Assembly (NCBI GenBank): GCA_030544165.1
Contig: JAUNRP010000152.1
Location: forward strand, 1-5,186
Source of the DNA: a bacterium
GTDB lineage: Bacteria > Actinomycetota > Actinomycetes > Actinomycetales > Actinomycetaceae
Direction: 5' to 3'
DNA: 5,186 bases
The stretch's first letter is position 1, and the number at the start of each line of letters is the position of its first letter. This document shows, piece by piece, positions 1 through 5,028 of the stretch. The position numbers were made by a program, and so were the translations under genes. The notes below the pieces were generated by a model. It did no database searches. It had not been told where the DNA came from and saw only the letters and a program-made list of their open reading frames with translations.

Positions 1-15
1 CACCTGCTCCCCCTC

Positions 16-99
16 CCATGACAACGACTGTTCCCGGTGAAAAATGCGTGTCGGAGGGGATCTGCGCGCCGGTGTCGTCGGCAACTGTCGTTGTCATGG
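16..99. repeat. Imperfect 17-bp inverted repeat in the upstream region
   Basis: The left arm CCATGACAACGACTGTT (16-32) and right arm AACTGTCGTTGTCATGG (83-99) are reverse complements except for one T:T mismatch (29 against 86), leaving an uninterrupted outer core of 13 bp. The arms are 50 bases apart. Each arm is itself roughly palindromic (AAC-4 bases-GTT), so the pair could be two operator sites in opposite orientation rather than a single hairpin. It lies 135 bases before the gene at 234. It also sits just before the left edge, where the minus strand is purine-rich (GGGAGGGGGAG) and reaches a GTG at 3-1, so a divergent gene may start there. No regulator is identifiable from this sequence. 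Confidence 0.8.
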
Positions 100-182
100 T
101 GGAGGCGGCCGAGGGCCAGGGGCGAGCGCGAGCGGGGTGGGAGGGAGACGGAAGGTGCGCTGCGCCGTCGGCGAAGAGGGAA

Positions 183-210
183 TGGAACCGCACATGCCAC
201 CCGTTACGGT
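183..210 (+). promoter_or_regulatory. Candidate promoter of the DUF2342-family gene
   Basis: A weak -35-like hexamer TGGAAC (183-188) and a -10 hexamer TACGGT (205-210, fitting TAnnnT) are separated by 16 bases. Transcription would begin near 217 and leave a short leader that just includes the ribosome binding site. The match is modest: only three of six -35 positions agree with TTGACA. The rest of 100-182 shows nothing recognisable. Confidence 0.4.
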
Positions 211-221
211 TGGCAGAGACG

Positions 222-228
222 AAAGGAG
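222..228 (+). promoter_or_regulatory. Ribosome binding site that fixes the start at 234
   Basis: AAAGGAG lies 5 bases before the ATG at 234. It is the only good Shine-Dalgarno sequence near any in-frame start of this reading frame. It therefore rejects the much longer open frame that begins at 18, whose first 72 codons do not resemble the family. Confidence 0.85.
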
Positions 229-233
229 CCCCG

Positions 234-1658
234 ATGGCCGGCGAGGACTCATGGGAGGACGTGCTGCGCAGCATGCTCGGAGAGGAGGGCGCGCGGCGGG
301 CGATCGAGGCGATGCGGGAGGCGGGGATGGACCCCTCGGCGCTCGGGGAGGCGGCGGGGCTGCCGGCGGATCCGGCGGTGTTCCAGCAGATGCTCGCGCA
401 GATGCAGCAGATGATCCAGAGCTCGGGGGACGGCCCGGTGAACTGGGAGCTCGCGCACGATGTGGCGCGCCAGCAGGTGCACTCGGCGGGCGATCCACAG
501 CCGTCCGCGGGGCAGGACGCCCGGGTGCGCCAGCAGTTGCAGGCCGCTGACCTGTGGCTGGACGCGGTCACGGACCTGGTGGGCCCCACGGAACGCCGCG
601 GCGGACTCTCGCGCGCGCAGTGGGTGAAGGAGGCCCTCCCCACGTTCCAGCTCCTCGCGGAGCCGGTGGCGGAGAGTGTGGTGCGGGCGGTCTCGGACCT
701 GCTCACGCAGCAGATGGGCGAGATGCAGGGCCAGCTCGAGCAGTTCGGCGATGACCTCCCGGAGGAGCTCAAGGCGCTCGGCGGCGTTGCGGGTCTGGGC
801 GGGCTCGGCGGAGGCCAGGCCGTGGACATGCTCAAGCGGATCGGCGGGGCCACCTACGGGATGCAGCTCGGTTCGGCGGTGGCCTCCCTCGCACGGGAGG
901 CATTCGGGCTCACGGACCTGGGGATTCCGCTCACGGAATCCGTGGGGGTGGCGCTCGTGCCGGCCAACGTGGACGAGTTCGCGGACGGCCTGGAGATCCC
1001 CTCCGAGGAGGTCTCGCAGTTCCTGGCCGTGCGGGAGGTGGCGCACGCCCGCCTGTACGCGGCGAGCCCGTGGCTGCGCGAGTACGTGATCGGGCTGGTC
1101 ACCAGCTACGCCCGGGAGATCTCCATCGATGTGGCCGCCATGGAGGAGGCCTTCCGCGAGATCGATCCCACCAACCCGGAGCAGATCAAGGAGGCGCTGG
1201 GCTCGGGGATCTTCGCGCCCGCGGTGTCCGAGAGCCAGAAGCAGACGCTGGAGAACCTGGAGACCACGCTCGCCGTGATCGAGGGCTGGGTGGAGCACGT
1301 GACCGCGGAGGCCACGCGCGGGCTCATCCCCAACGCGGTGGCGCTCGGTGAGATGGTGCGGCGGCGCCGCGCCTCCGGTGGGCCCGCCGAGGGCACGTTC
1401 CACACCCTGGTGGGCCTCGAACTCCGGCCGCGCCGCCTGCGGGACGCCTCTAACCTGTGGGCCACGCTCACGCGCGAGCTCGGCACCGCGGAGCGCGATC
1501 GGTTCTGGGCGCACCCGGACATGCTCCCCACCTCGGCCGAGCTGGACGATCCCTCGTCCCTCACAAGTGGCCGCTCCATGGTCACCGATTTCGACGACGC
1601 CCTCGAGGCGCTCCTGCGCGGCGAGGAGGGCGGCGGGGACGAGTCCCCCACCACCTGA
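234..1658 (+). CDS. DUF2342/zincin_2-family protein (putative zinc-dependent hydrolase)
   Basis: A 474-residue protein of the actinobacterial family annotated as DUF2342, zincin_2 or 'zinc-dependent metalloprotease'; Rv3195 of M. tuberculosis is my remembered counterpart. Its biochemical role is not established. The N-terminus (1-60) is acidic, rich in Met, Gln and Ala. A glycine-rich turn (183-194) precedes the conserved core, and the RE-V-A-H-A-R-L segment (267-274) typical of the family follows. Further family-like landmarks are E-GW-VEHV (350-356) and FWAHPDMLPT (424-433). No HEXXH motif is present; E268/H271, H355 and H427 are the visible candidate metal ligands. I see no signal peptide and no membrane segment, so it is probably cytosolic. 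The last 15 residues are acidic and Gly/Asp/Glu-rich. The E1-like gene starts 52 bases downstream on the same strand, so the two may be co-transcribed. The family call is firm; proteolytic activity is only inferred from the family name. Confidence 0.88.
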   Translation: MAGEDSWEDVLRSMLGEEGARRAIEAMREAGMDPSALGEAAGLPADPAVFQQMLAQMQQMIQSSGDGPVNWELAHDVARQQVHSAGDPQPSAGQDARVRQQLQAADLWLDAVTDLVGPTERRGGLSRAQWVKEALPTFQLLAEPVAESVVRAVSDLLTQQMGEMQGQLEQFGDDLPEELKALGGVAGLGGLGGGQAVDMLKRIGGATYGMQLGSAVASLAREAFGLTDLGIPLTESVGVALVPANVDEFADGLEIPSEEVSQFLAVREVAHARLYAASPWLREYVIGLVTSYAREISIDVAAMEEAFREIDPTNPEQIKEALGSGIFAPAVSESQKQTLENLETTLAVIEGWVEHVTAEATRGLIPNAVALGEMVRRRRASGGPAEGTFHTLVGLELRPRRLRDASNLWATLTRELGTAERDRFWAHPDMLPTSAELDDPSSLTSGRSMVTDFDDALEALLRGEEGGGDESPTT

Positions 1659-1659
1659 G

Positions 1660-1668
1660 TTATCCACA
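1660..1668 (+). promoter_or_regulatory. Perfect DnaA-box sequence TTATCCACA
   Basis: The nonamer TTATCCACA, exactly the classical high-affinity DnaA box, begins two bases after the stop codon of the DUF2342-family gene. It is single: no second box, AT-rich unwinding region or replication gene lies nearby, so this is not an origin. It may be an isolated chromosomal DnaA-binding site, or just this sequence by chance. The remainder of the gap (1671-1710) is GC-rich and shows no strong ribosome binding site. Confidence 0.5.
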
Positions 1669-1710
1669 ACCCCCCGGCGGCGCTACGGCGGATCGTGGCA
1701 CCGTAGGCCC

Positions 1711-2439
1711 ATGCGGATGGTGCGGCCGGTGCTCTGGCGCCAGGGTGGCGAGGTCCAGGTGGGCGCCGCGCCCGGCAGCCTGCGCCTCACGGGCCTGAGC
1801 GATCCCGAGTGTGACCTGCTCCTGGACATCGGCGCCGGTGCCGCCATCACTCGCGCGGAGGCGGAGGACCGCGGCATCGACTCCTGCTCGTGGCTCTCCC
1901 TCCAGCAGGTCATCAGCGGCCCGCTCCAACTCCCGAAGCCGTTCTCCCCACCGCGCCTGCGGCCCGTCCCGCTCGACCAGAGCGAATCCACCCGCGCCGC
2001 CGTGACCGCGCTCGAGGCGCTCCCGCACGAACCGGCAGGCGAACTCGCCATCCTCACCGACTGGTACGTCTCCGATCCCCTCCGCATCCGTCCCCTGATG
2101 CGTGCGGACCGCTCCTTCCTCCCCCTCGTCCTCGACGACGACGGCGCCACCGTTGGTCCCATCACCCACCCGGGCCTGACTGCCTGCCCCGGGTGCCTCG
2201 AGTTGGCGCGGACCGATGAGGATCCGCGTTGGCCGGTGGTGGCCACGCAGCTCCGGATGCGCGGCGCGGGGCGACTGGACCGGCTACTCACCGGGCTCGT
2301 GGGCGCCGCGGCGGTGCTGGTGCAGGCCAGCGGGCCGGGGTGGGGGTGGCGGATCACCCGTGAGGGGATTGGGCAGTTCACGCTGGAGCCTCATCCGGAC
2401 TGTGGGTGCCTCGGGCCTGCCGAGGCACCCACGGGGTGA
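1711..2439 (+). CDS. E1-like / TOMM cyclodehydratase-partner family protein
   Basis: A 242-residue protein resembling the family annotated as 'TOMM precursor leader peptide-binding protein' or bacteriocin cyclodehydratase domain, related to ThiF/E1 enzymes. The signature is VGP-x4-PGLTACPGC followed by a DPRWP-x4-QL segment (148-181), then an HPDCGC motif near the C-terminus (228-233). C159 and C162 (CxxC) with C231 and C233 (CxC) would form the structural zinc tetrathiolate of this fold. There is no Gly-rich ATP-binding loop of active E1 enzymes, and no YcaO, precursor peptide or dehydrogenase gene in the window, so peptide cyclisation cannot be claimed. It probably corresponds to mycobacterial Rv3196, which sits in the same place after the DUF2342 gene. 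The start is uncertain: ATG at 1711 or ATG at 1717; only a weak AGG (1705-1707) precedes them, and upstream in-frame codons offer no better start. The open frame extending back to 1348 overlaps the preceding gene and is rejected. Confidence 0.7.
   Translation: MRMVRPVLWRQGGEVQVGAAPGSLRLTGLSDPECDLLLDIGAGAAITRAEAEDRGIDSCSWLSLQQVISGPLQLPKPFSPPRLRPVPLDQSESTRAAVTALEALPHEPAGELAILTDWYVSDPLRIRPLMRADRSFLPLVLDDDGATVGPITHPGLTACPGCLELARTDEDPRWPVVATQLRMRGAGRLDRLLTGLVGAAAVLVQASGPGWGWRITREGIGQFTLEPHPDCGCLGPAEAPTG
2402..2432. terminator. Probable bidirectional hairpin terminator between convergent genes
   Basis: GTGGGTGCCTCGG (2402-2414) and CCGAGGCACCCAC (2420-2432) form a perfect 13-bp stem with a 5-base loop. 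The hairpin lies inside the last codons of the E1-like gene, ending 4 bases before its TGA, and 45 bases beyond the end of whiB7 on the other strand. No T-run follows on either strand, as is common for GC-rich actinobacterial hairpin terminators. The position between two convergent genes supports a terminator; termination itself is inferred. Confidence 0.7.
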
Positions 2440-2476
2440 TGCGGGCCGCCTGGGTGACGGGCCGCTGCGCGCCGAG

Positions 2477-2734
2477 TCAGGCCGCCTGCTTGCGCGGGCG
2501 CCCGCGGCCGCGCTTCACGGCCACGATGGCGCCCGAGACGATGATGCGTCCGCCCCACACGCCCCATGGCTCGGCGCGCTCGAGGGCGCCCTGAAGGCAC
2601 GCGGCACGCAGCGGGCAGGCGCCGCAGAGTTCCTGGGCGCGGGCAAGATCAGCGGCGCCCTCTGCGAACCAGAGATCGGGATTCGCCGAATCTTGGCACG
2701 GGGTGCGGAATCGCGATCGGATATCGATCGACAC
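2477..2734 (-). CDS. whiB7: WhiB7, iron-sulfur transcriptional activator of intrinsic antibiotic resistance
   Basis: An 85-residue WhiB-family protein. C13, C37, C40 and C46 (C-x23-CxxC-x5-C) are the four [4Fe-4S] ligands. EPWGVWGG (55-62) is the G-x-W-G turn that contacts the sigma-A region 4, and RGRGRPRK (75-82) is the C-terminal AT-hook that sets WhiB7 apart from other Wbl proteins and binds AT-rich DNA just upstream of -35 elements. Known members activate macrolide, aminoglycoside, tetracycline and lincosamide resistance genes and their own promoter. The N-terminus before C13 is only 12 residues, shorter than in Mycobacterium or Streptomyces. The start is GTG at 2734, preceded by AGGAG (2745-2741) with a 6-base spacer, and no other in-frame start precedes C13. 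uvrD2 lies upstream on the same strand, with a dedicated promoter and leader between them. No resistance target gene is visible in the window. Confidence 0.95.
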   Translation of the reverse strand: MSIDIRSRFRTPCQDSANPDLWFAEGAADLARAQELCGACPLRAACLQGALERAEPWGVWGGRIIVSGAIVAVKRGRGRPRKQAA

Positions 2735-2746
2735 GATGGTCTCCTG

Positions 2747-2774
2747 GCCGGGTCTGTCCCGGCTCGTGACCGGG
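2747..2774 (-). promoter_or_regulatory. Mutually exclusive hairpins before whiB7 (candidate attenuator)
   Basis: Three segments lie between the leader ORF stop and the whiB7 ribosome binding site. Segment 1 is CCCGG (2774-2770), segment 2 is GCCGGG (2763-2758) and segment 3 is CCCGGC (2752-2747). Segments 1 and 2 pair over 5 bp with a 7-base loop; segments 2 and 3 pair over 6 bp with a 5-base loop. Both cannot form together. The 2:3 hairpin ends one base before AGGAG of whiB7, so it could block translation or promote termination, while 1:2 would free the site. No T-run follows, so transcription termination is less certain than occlusion. Ribosome-dependent attenuation of whiB7 is known in mycobacteria; this particular structure is my reading. 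Confidence 0.55.
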
Positions 2775-2777
2775 GAT

Positions 2778-2894
2778 CTAACGGATGGGTGTGCTGGGGA
2801 GGGGGGTGGCCCCGCCGCCGCGCGGTCGGAAGGCAGGGGTGCGCGCGGGTACGGCCACGCTCGTAGTGACGAGCTGGGAGAAATTCATGAACAT
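2778..2894 (-). CDS. whiB7 leader peptide (38 codons, upstream ORF)
   Basis: A 38-residue ORF runs from ATG (2894-2892) to TAG (2780-2778), ending 43 bases before the whiB7 start. It has the best Shine-Dalgarno sequence in the window, AAGGAGG (2910-2904), 9 bases upstream. The peptide begins MFMNFSQLVTTS, then becomes rich in Pro, Arg and Gly, with R-P-R at residues 23-25 and GGG at 26-28. Leader ORFs upstream of whiB7 are known to sense translation inhibitors by changing leader RNA folding, so this is probably a sensor rather than a functional peptide. R-P-R fits the (R/K)-x-(R/K) pattern at which macrolide-bound ribosomes stall, but that link is inference. A 6-bp hairpin (GCTCGT 2874-2869, loop CACT, ACGAGC 2864-2859) falls inside codons 7-12. 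Confidence 0.75.
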   Translation of the reverse strand: MFMNFSQLVTTSVAVPARTPAFRPRGGGATPLPSTPIR

Positions 2895-2903
2895 CGCGGG
2901 GCA

Positions 2904-2910
2904 CCTCCTT
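2904..2910 (-). promoter_or_regulatory. Strong ribosome binding site of the whiB7 leader ORF
   Basis: AAGGAGG on the minus strand is a near-perfect complement to the 16S rRNA tail, 9 bases before the ATG at 2894. It is stronger than the site of whiB7 itself (AGGAG), so the leader ORF is expected to be translated efficiently. The rival GTG at 2904 overlaps this sequence and is not a credible start. Confidence 0.8.
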
Positions 2911-2936
2911 CCGGGTCCGTGTGGATCGATGTGGTC

Positions 2937-2976
2937 ACGCTAGCGGTGGGGCCGGAGCGGTGTCCACCGAATTATT
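2937..2976 (-). promoter_or_regulatory. whiB7 promoter with AT-rich WhiB7 activation site
   Basis: On the minus strand, AATAATT (2976-2970) is followed 3 bases later by a -35 hexamer TGGACA (2966-2961), an 18-base spacer and a -10 hexamer TAGCGT (2942-2937), which fits TAnnnT. Known WhiB7-dependent promoters carry an AT-rich patch immediately upstream of the -35 that the AT-hook grips, so autoactivation is likely. Transcription would begin near 2930, giving a leader of about 195 bases, short compared with the mycobacterial one. The promoter starts about 20 bases past the end of uvrD2, so whiB7 need not depend on read-through from it. Confidence 0.75.
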
Positions 2977-2997
2977 CGAGATTGATTTTCCGGACGC

Positions 2998-5028
2998 TCA
3001 GGGGGTGGTGATCTCCACCTCGTCGCCGCGCACGATTGCGAGGATCTGGGGGCCGTAGGCCTCGAGCTTGGTGGCCCCGATCCCACGTAGGAGGGCGAGC
3101 CCGCGCAGGTCCTTGGGCTTGGCGGTGGCGATGGCCGCCAGCGTGGTGTCGTGCAGCACCGTGTAGGCCGGCTTCGAGATGGCCGCGGCCGTGGCGCTCC
3201 GCCATGTTCGCAGCCGCTCGAAGAGCTCCTTGTCCTCCTCCGCCACCTCGTCCCTGGCGGCGGACTTCTTCACTCCCCCCTGAGAGCGAGCAGCGGGCCT
3301 CTCCTCCTCCGGCCAGATACCGGTGAGGAAGCGCGAGTGCTTCCGCGAGCCGCGCCCTCCCGCGGTGCGCGCCCGCGCGAAGGAGAGTTCGAGGAACTCC
3401 CGCGCCCGCGTCACGCCCACATACAGGAGGCGGCGCTCCTCCTGGACCTGCTCGGGGGTGGTGGCCATCGAGATGGGGAGCAATCCGTCCGAGAGGCCGA
3501 TCAGGAAGACCGCATCCCACTCGAGGCCCTTGGCCGCATGGATGGAGGCGAGCGTGACCCCATCCTGGGTGGGGGCGTTCTGGGCCTCCGCCCGGTCCTC
3601 GAGTTCGGCCACGAGGTCCGTCAGGCTCGCGCCGCGGCGTGTGTAGATCTCATCGGCGAGGTGGACGATCGTGGTGAGCGAGTCCCACTTCTCGCGCACG
3701 GCGCCCCTCCCGGCGGGAGGCTCCGCGCTCCAGCCGAGGGGAGACAGAGCCGCACGTGCGCGGTCAGGCAAGGCTGCGTCGTCGTCCACCTTGGAAGCGG
3801 CACGGAGCGCGACGATCGCCTGACGGACCTCGGTGCGTGAGAAGAAGCGCTCGCCGCCGCGCACGAGGTAGCCGATCCCCGCGCGGGCGAGCACGTCCTC
3901 GAGGACCTCGGACTGCGAGTTGGTGCGGTAGAGGATGGCCATTTCGGACAGGGGGGTGCCCTGATCCCTGAGCTCAGCGATACGGGAGGCGATGGACTCG
4001 GCCTCGGCCACGTCGTCGTCGAAGGCGTGGAAGCGGACGGGGACGGAGGACGGGCGCTGGGCCTCGAGCGTGACGGCGCCCGGAGCCATGCGGCCAGTGC
4101 GAGTGGTGAGGATGCGGTTCGCGAGGGAGACCACCTGAGGGGTGGAGCGATAGTCCTTGACGAGGCGGATGACCGGGGCGCCGGGGTATGTGGAGGCGAA
4201 GCCGGAGAGGTAGGAGGGGGTGGCGCCGGTGAAGGAGTAGATGGTCTGGGAGACGTCCCCCACCACGCACAGTTCGTTGCGCTCCCCCAGCCAGGACTCG
4301 AGGAGGCGCTGCTGGAGGGGTGAGACGTCCTGGTACTCGTCCACCACGAAGAAGCGGTACTGGCGGCGGACCTGGCCGGCGATGTCATCCCTCTCGGCAA
4401 GGATTCCCACGAGGGTGAGGAGAACGTCCTCGAAGTCGATGACGGCGCGGTCGGTCTTCACGTCCTCGTACGCGCGGATGAGTTGGCTGACGGTGGCGAG
4501 ATCGATCCCGCCGGGGGCCTCGCGGGCGGCCGCGGAAGCGCGGCGCTGGTAGTCCTCTGGGGTGACCATGGAGACCTTGGCCCACTCCACCTCGCCCGCG
4601 AGATCGCGGATGGTGGCGCGGTCCACGGGGAGGCCGAGGCGCCCGGCCGCCTCCACCACGAGGGGGGCCTTGTGCTCCTGGAGGCGCGGCACCTGGCCGC
4701 CGCCGAAGGCCATGGGCCAGAAGTAGGAGAGCTGGCGGAGCGCAGCGGAGTGGAAGGTGCGGGCCTGGACGCCGACCGCTCCGAGGTCCCGGAGGCGGGA
4801 GCGCATCTCCCCCGCGGCGCGTGCCGTGAACGTGACGGCGAGCAGTTCCTGGGGGCGGTAGACGCCCTGGAGGATTCCGTGCGCGATCCGGTAGGTGATG
4901 GCGCGCGTCTTGCCCGTGCCCGCGCCCGCGAGCACGCACAGCGGGCCGCGCAGGTTGGTGGCCACGAGGCGCTGGTCCTCATCGAGGTGCGCGAGCAGGG
5001 CTTCGGCGTCTGGTCTCATCGGGTCCAT
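2998..5028 (-). CDS. uvrD2: ATP-dependent DNA helicase UvrD2 with C-terminal HRDC domain
   Basis: A 676-residue superfamily 1A 3'-5' DNA helicase used in DNA repair and replication; UvrD2 is the actinobacterial paralogue of UvrD. Visible motifs: Q-motif Gln19, Walker A AGAGTGKT (34-41), motif Ia VTFTARAAGEM (65-75), motif II VVDEYQDVSPLQQ (228-240), motif III GDVSQTIYSFTGA (257-269), motif IV KDYRSTPQVV (291-300), motif V VTLASIHAAKGLEWDAVFL (491-509) and motif VI EERRLLYVGVTRAR (530-543). All are intact, so it should be active as an ATPase. An HRDC domain fills about 599-668. The roughly 30-residue linker before it (568-598) contains no cysteine, unlike mycobacterial UvrD2, which has a tetracysteine module there. 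The start is ATG at 5028, with GGGAG only 3 bases upstream; ATG at 5019 is a real alternative and matches the usual distance to the Q-motif. whiB7 follows on the same strand. Confidence 0.95.
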   Translation of the reverse strand: MDPMRPDAEALLAHLDEDQRLVATNLRGPLCVLAGAGTGKTRAITYRIAHGILQGVYRPQELLAVTFTARAAGEMRSRLRDLGAVGVQARTFHSAALRQLSYFWPMAFGGGQVPRLQEHKAPLVVEAAGRLGLPVDRATIRDLAGEVEWAKVSMVTPEDYQRRASAAAREAPGGIDLATVSQLIRAYEDVKTDRAVIDFEDVLLTLVGILAERDDIAGQVRRQYRFFVVDEYQDVSPLQQRLLESWLGERNELCVVGDVSQTIYSFTGATPSYLSGFASTYPGAPVIRLVKDYRSTPQVVSLANRILTTRTGRMAPGAVTLEAQRPSSVPVRFHAFDDDVAEAESIASRIAELRDQGTPLSEMAILYRTNSQSEVLEDVLARAGIGYLVRGGERFFSRTEVRQAIVALRAASKVDDDAALPDRARAALSPLGWSAEPPAGRGAVREKWDSLTTIVHLADEIYTRRGASLTDLVAELEDRAEAQNAPTQDGVTLASIHAAKGLEWDAVFLIGLSDGLLPISMATTPEQVQEERRLLYVGVTRAREFLELSFARARTAGGRGSRKHSRFLTGIWPEEERPAARSQGGVKKSAARDEVAEEDKELFERLRTWRSATAAAISKPAYTVLHDTTLAAIATAKPKDLRGLALLRGIGATKLEAYGPQILAIVRGDEVEITTP

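Noticed and set aside
184..207. ECF-type promoter with GGAACC and CGTT
   Set aside because: The motifs are 12 bases apart, too close for the SigE/SigH/SigR class, whose spacing is about 15-19.
18..233. N-terminal extension of the DUF2342-family gene from an ATG at 18
   Set aside because: The ATG lies within the inverted repeat with no useful ribosome binding site, the 72 extra residues are low-complexity Arg/Ala/Gly, and a strong AAAGGAG precedes the ATG at 234.
1635..1648. Hairpin GGGGA-CGAG-TCCCC near the end of the DUF2342-family gene
   Set aside because: Only 5 bp, inside coding sequence, and no T-run; too weak to call a terminator in DNA this GC-rich.
249..1667. Long antisense open frame of 472 codons opposite the DUF2342-family gene
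   Set aside because: It is a product of GC-rich codon use on the real strand: the translation is rich in Arg, His, Leu and Pro with no recognisable motif.
1348..1710. Extension of the E1-like gene back to 1348
   Set aside because: It would overlap the end of the DUF2342-family gene by about 300 bases, and the extra residues are Arg/Pro-rich shadow sequence.
2515..2904. 129-codon minus-strand open frame overlapping whiB7 and its leader
   Set aside because: Its GTG overlaps the Shine-Dalgarno sequence of the leader ORF, it runs out of frame through whiB7, and its translation has no family features.
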